A DNA stretch of 64,000 nt from Straminergon stramineum (taxonomy: Eukaryota; Streptophyta; Bryopsida; Hypnales; Calliergonaceae): the NCBI GenBank assembly GCA_963920665.1, contig OY987265.1, forward strand, positions 3,105,001 through 3,169,000. Reading direction: 5' to 3'. The translations under genes and the position numbers were made by a program. Below the pieces are notes generated by a model, which searched no databases, was not told where the DNA came from, and worked only from the letters and a program-made list of their open reading frames with translations. Below, piece after piece: positions 36,600 through 48,700 of the stretch (the stretch's first letter is position 1; every line of letters starts with the position of its first letter).

Positions 36600-37330
36600 T
36601 TGAGAAATTAGATACTTCCAACAAATTTTGGACAAGTGGAAGTACATGTAAGATGCATATGTTAGATGATCTTTCCAAATTTTTTAAATAATTTTATAAT
36701 TTTGTATATTTGAAGAAAATTAATTCGTAAAGAAAACCTTACATCGAACTAAATTTTTTCAAGCTCCTTTAATAAACAAGAATGACAATTCTTCTTGTAA
36801 TTTTACAAATTTTAAAATTTTAATGAGTGAAATATTTTATTGAATAAAATATGACTCCAACTATTTGTGGTTGATAAAAGTTGCTCCCAAAATCTTTAAA
36901 CACTTTTCAAATTTCCTCCAAAGTGGGGGAGATTTTTGGAGTAAATTATAAAAATTGTAAGTACTTGGAGTTATATTTTCTTAAGTATTATTTCACTCAA
37001 TAAAATTTTAAAATTCATGAAATTGTTATAAAAAATTTCTAAAAAGAATTCTCATTCTACTTCTAAAGAGTCTTAAAAAAAATTACTTGTATAAAAAGAA
37101 ATTCACTAATAAATTTGATTAAATTATAAAATATCCAAAAAGGGATTAAAAAATTTTGAAAACTTATTTTATGCAATGGATTACTTATACTACAACATTT
37201 CCAAATTTTCTTAAAAATCTCTAAGTCTTCAATAACCTCTGACAATTTTTGTAAGTATAAAAAAAACCTTGAGTGACATTTTAGTTTACAAATAAATTGT
37301 ATACAAGTAGGATGTCTTGTCTTCAAAGTA
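36600..37330. repeat. Large AT-rich inverted repeat
   Basis: The best-matched core arms are 36808-36859 (ATTTTAAAATTTTAATGAGT, GAAATATTTTATTGAATAAA) and 36967-37016 (GGAGTTATATTTTC, then TATTTCACTCAATAAAATTT). Weaker pairing extends outward to about 36700 and 37100 or beyond (for example AATGACAATTCTT against AAGAATTCTCATT). The loop holds about 107 bases. A foldback transposon is likely; no gene is present. Confidence 0.6.
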
Positions 37331-37735
37331 TCACCTCTCTTCTCCTACAATTTGGCATGTTACATCTGAGCAAATAGGATTTATTTATTGTCATTCTAAA
37401 ATACTACAAGTTGAAAAAGAATTCAAATGCAATCTAGAAAAGCATTGAAAGCCAAAGAATAAACCAAGTAACCAACGATGCTAGCATGTGAGCCTAGAAA
37501 TGCGAGCCTATGAACCTTGAGTCTAGGTGTAAGTTGATATTCTACAACTATTGAAGGTGTTTTTAACATACATACTTATAATATGAGTACCTTATAACTA
37601 GGTAAGGTACCTAAAACATAGACACCCATAATATAATTAGGCATTTATTACATAAACATCCTATAACCATGGAAGGTGCTTATAACATAGGTACTTACAA
37701 CATAGACACCTATAAAATAGCTCCTACAAATGGTG

Positions 37736-38160
37736 TCTAATGGATGACAAAAAATCCTTCTATTTAAGACAAAAGTGGAGATGTTCATCCTTGAAATTTT
37801 GATTGAAAACAAGACAAAGTTCTTCTCCAATAGTTAGACCTCCAATGAGTGTTCTTAGGTAATTTGAAGCAAATGATTTCCACAATGACCAACTTGACAT
37901 TCTAGGGTAAAAATTTTAATCCTTAACCCTTACACAATGCTAAGAATTTTTTTTGCTCAATGGATGACAAAGAATCTTCCTATGTAGGACATAAGTACAA
38001 TTGTTCTTCCTCGGAATTTTGTGTAAAAAAGAGAGATCTTGCACAATAGTTTGACCTCCAATGAGTATTTTTGATTTTTTAATAGTAGATGATGTCACAT
38101 GGTTCCAAAAGGGATGATTTCCAAGGTTACAAGTTTGTCTTTGAAGGATTAAAGGATGTG
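37736..38160 (+). repeat. Tandem pair of the dispersed repeat also found at 10558-10770
   Basis: Two units start at about 37736 (TAATGGATGACAAAAAATCC) and 37959 (CAATGGATGACAAAGAATCT), a spacing of about 223 bases. Both share GACAAAAGTGGAG/GACATAAGTACAA-type and ATAGTTAGACCTCCAATGAG-type blocks, and the second continues through GATGATGTCACATGGTTCCA, as in the 10.6 kb copy. Confidence 0.65.
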
Positions 38161-38376
38161 GAGGTTGAAAAGTCTCTCATGGATGGCTTGAATGTTCATG
38201 TTAGAAACAAAGAATGTACCTATTGTTCCAATAATCCAAGCATTTTGGTAACTACCTTGATGAAGGGGCCCGCATCCTTAAAGTTAAAAAAAGAAGTTGT
38301 AAGAAAGTTGACACGAACTATTAAAGTGCTCCCAAGCCGTCATTTAGGGCTCCTCGTGTCATTGTTTAGTCCGTAG
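38089..38376 (+). pseudogene. Open frame joined to the dispersed repeat, unidentified
   Basis: A 95-codon frame with a protein-like composition (FVFEGLKDVEVEKSLMDGLN, VRNKECTYCSNNPSILVTTL) begins inside the dispersed repeat. Only its first part is shared with 10.6 kb, where the frame is broken. It is probably a transposon-gene remnant; I recognise no domain. Confidence 0.3.
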
Positions 38377-38646
38377 TTTCTTTTGATTGACTCCTACCTT
38401 CAAGCACTGTTGCTTCGCTTGACATGCCTTCATATTCTGCTCTAGTAGGGTTTTAGCAAAGACGTTCTCTCATGATTTGGGACCACAAGAGTGGAGCACA
38501 AGCGTTTAATCTCTTCCGAGCACCCTAAGCTCAAACATTTTGTCTACAGGTATGGATGTCGATGCCCTGTCTTTTTCTTTCCCCCTTCTTGTTGATTTGT
38601 CCAAGTAGCATGAGTTCAATCTGGGTGCAAGTTGTTGATTGCTGTG

Positions 38647-38670
38647 CTTTTTTTTTTTTTTTTTTTTTTC
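38647..38670 (+). repeat. Poly-T tract
   Basis: An uninterrupted run of about two dozen T residues. It could be a microsatellite or the antisense trace of a poly-A tail from a retroposed sequence. Confidence 0.8.
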
Positions 38671-38737
38671 ATTCAATTCCTTCTTGTGTGGCTATGGATT
38701 CTCGTAAGTGTGTGAAGATGGACCTTGGAGTAAAGTA

Positions 38738-38930
38738 ATGTCAATATGTGTATCATAATGTCAACCTTCAACCCCAACATCCATTAGGACAAAATGTCGA
38801 TGAAAACAATTATGATTTGGATGGACATGAACATTTGATTGAATGGTTTGATAGTTTCTAAGATCATCCAACTTGACGGACATGTAGAGGACAGATGTAA
38901 TGAACTTCATCGATGTTTAAATTCATTTTT
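38738..38930 (+). repeat. Direct repeat copy 1 (copy 2 at about 40495-40685)
   Basis: The blocks GATGAAAACAATTATGATTT, GGATGGACA, TTGATAGTTT and CATCCAACT, then AACTTCATCGATG, are repeated 1.75 kb downstream in the same order with about one change in six. The intervening DNA contains the unidentified frames at 39018-40345, so the pair may delimit an inserted or duplicated unit. Confidence 0.6.
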
Positions 38931-39017
38931 TTGGCTGTCTACATGAGCATTCTTCCTAGGAAGAAACATCAGTGACTTCAATTTGATCGTGACCAAGCTA
39001 TAGGATTTGTCTAGAAA

Positions 39018-39428
39018 ATGAGCACCTCTGAGATTAGAAGTTTAGTTTCCTGTGACTCAAATTCTAGATTGCGGTTATTGGGAACAGAAGTGAATGATCT
39101 AATTGACTCTCCTAGCTCTCTTGTCGTGGAGGTGGAAGACATTCTTGCCTCATTACGCCAAGTAGAGTCTACTGTAGTTCAACTAAAATTTGAGGTATTT
39201 GATTTGAAAGGTGAATGGGTTCAACTAAAATTTGAGGTCAATGATTTGAAAGGTGAACGGGTTGGGGTGTCATTGATTGTAGATGAAGGGTATTCACTCT
39301 ATGCAAGAGCGTTTGCTGATTTCGTAGTTAACTCCTTTTACGAACATGCGGGGAAGGCAACTCTTTACAGTGTAAAGAGCGACAGAGGTGGTTTGATGGT
39401 AGTGGTGCCAAGGATTTTGGGAAGGTAA
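39018..39428 (+). CDS. Unidentified open frame with a 14-residue tandem repeat
   Basis: The frame codes for 136 residues starting MSTSEIRSLVSCDSNSRL. Its middle is a coiled-coil-like heptad region containing two copies of VQLKFEV-DLKGE(W/R). The repeat is also exact at DNA level in most positions: 39177-39218 and 39219-39260, each 42 bp. The composition differs from the chance frames around it. I know no family. It may be an exon of a decayed gene together with 39458-39721 and 40070-40345, which are also open but unrecognised. Confidence 0.3.
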   Translation: MSTSEIRSLVSCDSNSRLRLLGTEVNDLIDSPSSLVVEVEDILASLRQVESTVVQLKFEVFDLKGEWVQLKFEVNDLKGERVGVSLIVDEGYSLYARAFADFVVNSFYEHAGKATLYSVKSDRGGLMVVVPRILGR

Positions 39429-40494
39429 GGGGTTTTCTCTAGCTTTGGAGGAATTGTGTGAAAATTGATGGGAATCTTCTTTTGGTAATAAAGAAGCTAC
39501 GGTCTATATTCGTCAACTATAGCAGGACTGCCTGTCACAAGTTCAAACCAATTCAAGTCACACATGCTTTGAAGCGGTTGGCCGAATTCAAGACAGAGGA
39601 CGCTATTCTCAACTTCTTCAAGACATGTTTCGGAGCACGTGCCGAAAACGTCATGAAGTTGCACAACACGGGAAAATTGCTAGCAAAATACTTCACAAAA
39701 TACAATGTTATGATGACATGAAGGTGAGTCCCAAAATTCCAATTCAGATTTTTATAATCATTCCATCCCATTTCTTTGCGAATTTCTTTTCTTTTCATTT
39801 TTGTTCGTTTACGTCCAAATTTTCTCCTCATGTAGGATTCTTTTATATGAAAGCGTTGATTTGATGTCACTGGTGGTGAGGGAGTTCATTGAGATTCTTG
39901 TCAAGCTTCTTTTCTAGTACTTCATTGCAATAGAGTCATTTAATGTTCCCCTAGAATGTAATGCACTATTTCAAGTGAAGTAAAGTTGAAGTGTTTGTAT
40001 TTTCTACTTTCATGGAGCTATCTATTTTGATCCAATAATCCAATAGTTTTCATTCAATCTCTTGCCAATGTGCATTATCATAATCATGAAGGAAATCTAA
40101 ATTCTCAAAATCAATGTCTTTGTTTGGATCCAACACTATATTTCTATTGTCAAACTCACATTCCATGTTGTCCTGGTTGGAATTACTTGAATCTATTGGA
40201 GCCGCCGAAGTCTCCAAATCATGTTGTCCAATTTCAATCTTCTATATTGGAATCTTCCATTGCTTTTGACGCTAAATTTGTCCACCTAGTTGTATTGTAT
40301 CTAAGCCAAAGGGTAATGAGTATTGTTGTGACTACTATGAATTAGGTTCCTTGGATGGAGTTACTTTGTCAAGGATTTCTTACAGGGCAAGGACTTCAAG
40401 GTAGGCCTCCAGAAGAAACTGCGCTAAGCTTTGTGGTAATAATGGTATGTAGAAGTGTAAATTAGAGCCTCAAGGTTGTCTATGTCACGTTAGG

Positions 40495-40685
40495 TCACAA
40501 TGTTAGTATGTCCGTCATAAGGTCAAACTTCAAACTCAATGTCCATCATGATAGAATGTGGATGAAAACAATTGCAATTTGGATGGATAGGACCAAATGG
40601 CTTGATAGTTTTTGAGGTCGTCCAACTAGACAAGCACAGAGGATAGATTTAACAAACTTCATTGATGCTTGGATTAAAATAAACA
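40495..40685 (+). repeat. Direct repeat copy 2 (see 38738-38930)
   Basis: Collinear with copy 1 from GTATGTCCGTCATAAGGTCA through TTGATGCTTGGAT. Downstream (to about 41010) there is a 65-codon open frame without recognisable features. Confidence 0.55.
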
Positions 40686-41489
40686 TTGTTAGTCATTTGC
40701 ATCCAGGTGTGATCTAGATGTGTCAAGACACATCTTTACTGAAGCTGATGGACATCCCATTGCAAAAAAGAACATGTCACATTAGGATAGAAAACCCTAT
40801 AGAGCTTGGGCCTTTTAGTTGAACTCATGAAGGCCCTGCAAGGCTACAACATTAACTCTGACTTGGGAACAATGCTTCATAGGAATGAAGTGCACATAGA
40901 ACCCCCCCGAGAAGTCTACTACTCCGTATATAGTTTGCCTCGCTATAGCGGAGACAAATTGTTGTTGGACTTTGCCTTGCACGGACTACTTTCAACTTCA
41001 TAGTTTGGAGTGAGTTGAAAGAAGGCCCTTGTGACGTTCATCCTAAATTCAACCGCATCATAATCATTAGGTGCCAAGTCTATACTTTCTCATCTCCAAT
41101 CACTACAAGCCTTGATTTCACATTGTCAATACCAATCAAGCAAATCGCTTTTAAAGGGCATTGGTGATTTACCCTACCTCTAGGTTGCTGACCTATTTAC
41201 ATCGTTGCATTGACAATTTGATGCCACTTTCGTATCAATAGGTTGTAAGGGTCCACCATGGATTTCATTATGTCTTCATTTCATTTTAGTCATGGTCATT
41301 TAAAAATCAACTAAACTAGTTTTTCCTAAAGATTGTCACCAGAAGTAGAAGTTTGCTTGTCTCTATGCTACAATGATAAATGATTATAAATGAAAATTTT
41401 TGAATTTTGAAAATTCATAACTTCAACATCATAATGCATTAAAATCTATCAATATGTAAATTATAAATTTTGAAAACATGTAGTTTGTC

Positions 41490-42404
41490 AACCCCTAAAG
41501 GACCAAGGTGATATTACTATCAAAAACCACTCAAAACTATCATTTCTACTACAAAGAGAAAAGAACTTAATTTTTTTTTTCATATCCAACCATAAAATCT
41601 GATATTTGACTAGTATATGAATGTAGAAGAAATTTCATAAACTTTGACCATGTAGATTGCAAGATATATGAATTTAAAGTGAAGAAAACAAGTTATTTTG
41701 CACCTTGTTGGCTAGAGTTTTTGGCTTTGAATCTTTTTAGTTCAAATTTTTAGCACAAATGATTTTGATTTTCTACTTATTTATATTAAGTAGTTGAGTT
41801 TAGAATCTAAAAAAATTTAGGAAAAAAAGTACTTAATTTTCACTCAGTAAAAAATTGTTAAGAAGAAGTGGGCTAAAAATTGAAGAAAAAACTAAATTGT
41901 TAATAGCTTTTAGATGGAATTGAATCACAATCATTACATTGGTGAGATTGTTCTAGCAAAAAAATCTAACCCTCCAAACAATGTTTTTTGAAAAATTCTA
42001 AAAATTGCATTAAAAAATGAATTCTACAAGTTATTTTTTCAAGAAGATGCTTAGATTGCCCAAAAAACTAAGATTGTCCATAACTTTGTCATTATTATTC
42101 CAAATTGAATGAAACAAAATTTCACATGTAGAAAAAAAATATAATCTTTGACAAAAAAATGCGAAAATTTTTATTTTTATTTTCTATGATTTTTTTTGTA
42201 CTGCCCACCAAACTCCATTTTTGTTCATTGTACTAAAACTTTTTCTCCCAGGCATCAATTAAAATAAAAATTATATTTTCACAAAGCTCTTGCAAAAATA
42301 CACAACCTCATAAAATTCCAAAAAATATCAATAAAAATTGAGGCAGTAGGAACCTGCCCAGACTGAAATTATCCCTCACAAAGACAAATGGTCCTTTAGG
42401 GGTT
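41490..42404. mobile_element. DNA-transposon-like element with perfect 16-bp terminal inverted repeats
   Basis: The left terminus AACCCCTAAAGGACCA (41490-41505) is exactly mirrored by TGGTCCTTTAGGGGTT (42389-42404). The element is 915 bp, AT-rich inside and non-coding. Collinear interiors occur at 600-1330 (same strand) and 13230-13700 (opposite strand). A clear target-site duplication is not visible. I cannot place the TIR in a known superfamily. Confidence 0.75.
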
Positions 42405-44371
42405 AAACAAAAAATAATTTGAAAGTTAAAACGTCTAGTTTATAAATATTGTATCAAAATATTTTAGAATTATTGTACTACCAAAATTCCACACTATCAA
42501 TTTATTAAATTTTTTCAAAAAAAATTTGTAATGTTTTTGAAATTTTTAGAAACCAATTCTAGTGACAACCTATAATTTAGAATTGATTGAGGCAATATTT
42601 AAATCTTATGTATCTATATCTATTTATATATTGACAAATATAGGATGCATTTGGCATAAGTAGATATGATGAAAACCATAACTTGAAGCCCCAAAAGTGA
42701 AGTCATAATTGAATCCATGACTAAAGCCATTGAATGAAATCCACAACAAAAAACTAGTGGCAAGTGAAGTATTGCATCAAATAATTTATAAGGCCTTTCA
42801 TATACCATACAACTTTTTGTACTATTTTTTGCACTTTTATTCATTTACAATTGCATTAGATTCATATATATATATATAGTAAGAGTGTTGATGAAGAGTT
42901 TTGTGAGGTGCATATTTTTTCAAAATTTTATAATTTCTAAGTCTTCTACTTCTACTACTATGATAAAAAAATAAATCTACTATCAAAAAAGAAGGAAAAA
43001 TTTATACCTGGTTGAGTGTTTTGTAAGGAAAATTCATCATGTCTAATGGATATTTTTTTAAGTTTTATATTTTTATTTTTCACCTAATGAATTTGATGAA
43101 ATTTTCTATTTTCTTAATGTTGATTGACTTTGTTTTGTCTTCACTCTTCAATGTCTTTAACCTTTATAATTTTTATTTCAAATTGAATAGAAAGATTAAA
43201 TAAATAAACTAGGGCTCGATTGCTCTCCGTGCTATTAGTGATGCCCATTGAAGATCGAAATTTTTGAGTCTTAGTTTCCATCTCAAAAGACCTTTGCGGT
43301 AGAAGTTTGTCTCATCCATAATGACACAGATTTGTAAACCCATAAAGAGTGGTCTTTGGGATAGGTTGCCTTCTTGAGGAAAACAAGTATGCAATGGAAT
43401 AATGAACTTGAATAAAACTTTAAGTAAAAGCCAAAATGGTCATAGAGGTGAGTTGATCAGTTGATCACATGTGTCCAAGGGTAAAGTAGCTTTCATTCGA
43501 AGTGATCATTGTTGAAGGTTAAATTTAGCTACCCAAATAAAATTGTATCATATACAATAGATTCTTGATAATTCTAAACAAAACATTCGAAAGGTAATTA
43601 TTTCAAAAATCATAATAAGATTCTTTCAATTTCCATCTCAAGAAAGGCATCTTAGTAAATTTACATTTAAAAAATTGACTAAATTTTTCTATTTTATTAG
43701 ATGGATTGATGTTTTTTCGAAAACCTTTGATTCATTCTATGTTGATTAATCCCATAACCTCTAAAGTCCCAAGTATATTCTCAAGTTCAAGGTTTGGTTA
43801 GATTCCTATGATCTCCATTTTTGGCATGATTTTTTAAAACTTCTTTTAAGATACAAAAACATATTAGGGTGATTGCAAGAAACACCTATTGAGCCTTAGT
43901 TTTTTTGGTGCCTTACAAAACTCATCCATGGATTTACATCATTACTTCAAAATTATATCCTATATTTGTCAATATTGAAAAATTGCCAATATTATCAATA
44001 TTTGTGTACATATAAAATACACCATCGAGATCTAAACCTAAAAGTTGTCATTGAGATAACTAAAATTAATCCCTCAAAGTCTCAAGTTGTTTGATCTTGA
44101 AATTTGTCCTTCAAATGTCTTATCTTGAAAACTATAATTTGAAATCTAGTGGTGGTTTTTGGTGGTGTAGGAGACTATTTAGGTCCCAAATGTTGATGAA
44201 AGAATAGACAATTAGTGAGTGGTTCCAAACTAGTCGTGTTGACTTTAGTTATGACACTTTGGTTGTGAAGCATTAAAATTTAGGTTGTCTTTGTAAATAT
44301 CACCTAATTGAGTTTGGATCCAAACATCATCATTAGAATAAGAGAGTAAAGAGATGAAGTAATGTTAGTTA
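42405..44371. other. Intergenic, nothing recognised
   Basis: AT-rich, with a short TA microsatellite at about 42865-42880 and the partial repeat shared with 13 kb at about 43740-43930. No gene is supported. Confidence 0.45.
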
Positions 44372-44636
44372 CTCCATCCTAAAATGATTGTTCATTTACA
44401 GTGTCATGTTTTTTTAAGGTTGTTTTGAGTAGATCATATGAAGACTTCCTTGTGGCTAATTTTATTTAGGTTGCAATGTACACATGCAATTTTCTTCATT
44501 GATTCTAGTGAAACAACATTTGGAAGTTTTCTTAGTTATGCTTTTCACAATACGATCAATGAAATTGGCATAAAAAAAATCTCAACAAAATTGTGGACAA
44601 TATCTTTGGGATGGAATAGTTTCAGGATCGAGGGAG
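44372..44636. mobile_element. Stowaway-like MITE with TA flanks
   Basis: The left end CTCCATCCTAAAATGATTG and the right end CAGGATCGAGGGAG are imperfect inverted repeats of the Stowaway type, each flanked by TA (44370-44371, 44637-44638). It is 265 bp, with no coding capacity. Confidence 0.6.
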
Positions 44637-44639
44637 TAG

Positions 44640-45721
44640 ATTGAAGAGACCAATTCCAAATATTGACTCTAAAAGAGCCCCAAAGAATAGTTGTAGTCAC
44701 AAATTCAAACTCATAATGGATGAAGCACAACCAGAGTCTTTTCACAGTTCTACCTACACTTCAATTTTAGTTATGTAGCCTCAAAATTCAATTTTTTTCA
44801 AACAGACCCTATGGTCTTCTCAAAATTGAGAAGTAAACTCCGCATACATCAATGCAAAAAACTACCTCCAAATTATGCACAAACCACCTCCAATCTCAAA
44901 GTTCATTACTGCAATTTTGATGCCAAAATACTCATTAATTTATAGAAAATAAGTCCAGAGCTGTAGTAGTTTATTGCAATAAATGGCAAGCACAGTATGA
45001 GTGAACATACCCCGAGTAGCAGTTGGGGACTAGAATCAAAGGGTCTTCCTAAGCACCTTTGTGGTTAACATTACCACACAAATCATGTGGTTAAGACAGG
45101 AAAAAGTTTATAATTTTTGCTTACTGTTTCTCATTGAAAGTTAAAGCCAGTATTCTTGGATAGACAACTTTACACATACATAACTTAACAGTTAATACCT
45201 ATCTGCCTGAATTTCGTGAAAAATGTAGTATTGAAAATGTTACAGTCAAAAGCTAAAAGTAATAAAACCTCCCAAACCGTGCACCGAGCAACTGCGGTCA
45301 CTAGTCAGAAGTGTAGCATACAATAGGCTCAGCTTTAGCAGTAAGAGTTGATATACCGAGGAGACGAGCGAACTACCAATAGCAGATACCCTTCCCAATG
45401 CGGGTGTCAAATTACCTTGCAATAAAACATGAAGAGCTTGCTCTTCGGACATCGGTAATAGTCAGATCTCCTGACGTAATGGGCAATGACCTTGTGGACC
45501 ACTCGCCAGAATATACAAGAGATGGGCGAATGCAAAAAAAATCTTCCTCGGTGAGAAAGGGACATTAATGGATTCCCTTCCCACTCTTTCGTTGCTATTC
45601 AGAACCACTCTACCCTATGATTACAGAGGGGTTTCAACTATGTTCCTGAATCTATCAGGCCTAGTAGACCACAACCTCTAAACCTAATAAGTAAAACCCC
45701 GTGTGTCACCTTTTGAGGGAT
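44640..45721 (-). other. 3' flank of clpC
   Basis: No separate gene is supported. The part nearest the stop codon (about 45250-45721) has a more even base composition and probably includes the clpC 3' untranslated region. TTTATT on the plus strand at 44970-44975 (AATAAA on the coding strand) is a distant candidate signal. Confidence 0.35.
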
Positions 45722-48700
45722 TTAGGCGATGCCAGATGGGGCCACGTCTATCACAGTGTTCGACGAGGTTCCAGTGGTGCCATTTAACACTGTCACAGCG
45801 CCTTCGCTGTCCACATCGATGATGGCTGAATCGCCCTCCTTGATCTCGCCAGAAAGCATGCGCTCCGCCATGCTGTCCTCCAACAGCCTCATGATGGCTC
45901 GCCTCAAAGGCCGGGCTCCATAACTCGGGCTGTACCCTTCGTCCACAACACGGTCCCTGAACCTCTCCGTCACCTGCGCCCGTCACACCAATGTCAGCAT
46001 CAACACAACACCGCAAATATAACTTCCACCATATAGTACAATGCAGTCCTCATACGGAACAATCCAACACCAGATAATCCAAGAATCTCAGCAACGAACC
46101 TGAAGGTCGATCTCCTTCTTCTTCAGACGCTCAAACACCTCCTTCAACATGATGTCCGCGATCTCCTTGACCTCCAACTTCGTCAATTGCCTGAACACGA
46201 TGATCTCGTCCAGTCTGTTCAAAAACTCCGGCCTGAAGTACTGCTTCAGCTCCTCGTTCACCAGACTCTTGATGCGGTTGTAGCTCGAATCCTTCTCACC
46301 GTAGTCCAGCTGGAAACCGATGCCGCCGCCGCCTTTCTCGATCACGCTGCTTCCCACATTCGAGGTCATGATCAGCAGAGTGTTCTTGAAGTCCACCGTT
46401 CGCCCCTTGCTGTCCGTCAAACGCCCATCCTCCAAAATCTGGAGCATCATGTTGAACACGTCGGGGTGTGCCTTCTCGATCTCGTCGAAAAGAACCACCG
46501 TGTACGGCCTTCTGCGAACCGCTTCTGTCAACTGGCCTCCTTCGCTGTAACCCACGTACCCGGGCGGAGACCCGATCAGCTTCGACACCGTGTGCCTCTC
46601 CATGAACTCGGACATGTCGAGTCGGACCATGGCCTCCTCGGAACCGAAGTAATAGGAAGCCAAAGCTTTCGCCAGCTCCGACTTGCCCACACCGGTGGGG
46701 CCGGAGAAGATGAAACTGGCAATGGGGCGGTTGGGGTTCTTCAGTCCCACGCGCGCTCTTCGAATGGCACGACTGATGGCCTTCACGGCCTCGTCCTGCC
46801 CGATGACTCGGGTGTGCAGCGTGTCTTCCATCTTCAGCAGACGGTCCGACTCGTCGCTGGACACCTTCTCCATGGGAATTCCGGTCCATGCAGCTACAAT
46901 CTGCTGGATGTCAGATTCCTCCACGGTCGGGCCCACGTCACCAGTCTCGCTCTCCGCCTTCAACTGCTCCTTGCCCTTCTCCACAAAGGACGATATTTGA
47001 GCCTTGAGCTCCATCTCGCGGTCCCGCAACTCCCCAGCCTGCAACCACAAGCAAACCCAGTTGGTCACAACGACACCACAACGCCAGTGCAACGTAAATT
47101 TCAGTCTACTAACAAGCTGGTATCTGACTACAGGACTAGATAACGACAGGTATAATCAAAACGAGACACTGCCAATTTTATCCTTAAACACTGACCTTCT
47201 CAAAATCCTGGCCACGAACGGCTTCGTTCTTCTCCTTCGTCACCCCACGCAGTTCCTTGTCAAGCTCCCTTGCCTCTTCGGGTAGCTGATGAGCACAAAA
47301 ACTGTTAGTTCCTAAATCGAGAGCTGAAAGCATGTACATCTCAAAGCCAAAATCCATATTAATGAACAGCGGATACACTCAGAAGGGGGCAGAGAAACGT
47401 TCATTCAACGACTGAAAAGTCCGAAGAGCATAAATCCTCAAAGCACTCCACACATCACTCGTGAGACCCGTACCTGCGCATGCCTCAGCCTCACTCGGGA
47501 ACCAGCCTCATCGATCAGATCAATGGCCTTGTCGGGCAAAAAGCGATCGCTGCACAAACGATAAACCACCCATCAGACACACTTTTCAGATAGAATTTCA
47601 ATCAATATCCACTAATCTGCACTGCATAATACCTAAGGCGGAACAACACCGCCATACTTACACTCAGCGTCATTCACGCCAGAACCAATCCAAACGATGA
47701 CACTGATTCATAGTCAGCTCGAATAAAATCACATCGCGCGTCACACATCCACACAAACCTGATGTACTGGTAAGAGAGTTGAGCAGCTGCCACCAACGCC
47801 TCATCGGTGTAACGCAGTTTGTGGTGAATCTCGTATCTCTCCCTCAACCCCTTCAGAATGTCGATCGTCTCCTCCACGGTGGGTTCTGGAACCAGCACGG
47901 GCTGGAAACGACGCTCCAAAGCAGGGTCCTTCTCGATATGTTTCCTGTACTCATCCAGTGTGGTTGCTCCAATGCACTGCACACAACCCACAGGTGTGTT
48001 AGAGGGGTGACAGACAAACAGAGCCAAGATCTAAGAAAATTCCTTGCTCTCTACTTTGAGGGGGTCAAATCGACAGAACTACATTCACAGAAAAGAAAAT
48101 CCTAGCCCTACCAGGAGAAATAAGACCAGGCCTCCAATCAAAGGGACAAACACACACAAACTCATGATTCCATTGGTTTTGGAAGTACCTGCAATTCACC
48201 ACGAGCCAAAGCGGGCTTCAAGATGTTGGCGGCGTCGATAGCGCCCTCTGCAGCACCGGCACCAATCAGCGTGTGCACCTCGTCGATCACCAGAATGATG
48301 TCATCTGCCTGCTTGATCTCTTCCATCAACTTCTTCAGCCTCTCCTCGAACTCTCCCCTGTACTTCGTTCCGGCAACCAACAACCCCATGTCCAGAGTGA
48401 TCACCTTCTTGCCCTCGATCGTTTCGGGCACATCCCCGGATGCGATTCTCTGGGCCAAACCCTCGGCAACGGCGGTCTTCCCCACACCGGGCTCTCCGAT
48501 AAGGCATGGATTATTCTTCGTTCTACGGCCCAGAATCTGGGTCACCCGCTCGATCTGTGCGATTCTTCCGACGACTGGGTCTAGCTTTCCCTGCATCAAA
48601 AAGAAATATTCATTTGCTTCGGGCTCCAGCAAACAAGAAACCCAATCCTCCGGTTGAAAACATACAAGTCACTAGAGGCCATAAATAACACAAAATCAAC

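Noticed and set aside
46187..47143. 318-codon plus-strand open frame
   Set aside because: It lies antisense to exon 8 of clpC and results from the GC-rich third positions of that exon; its translation has no recognisable domain.
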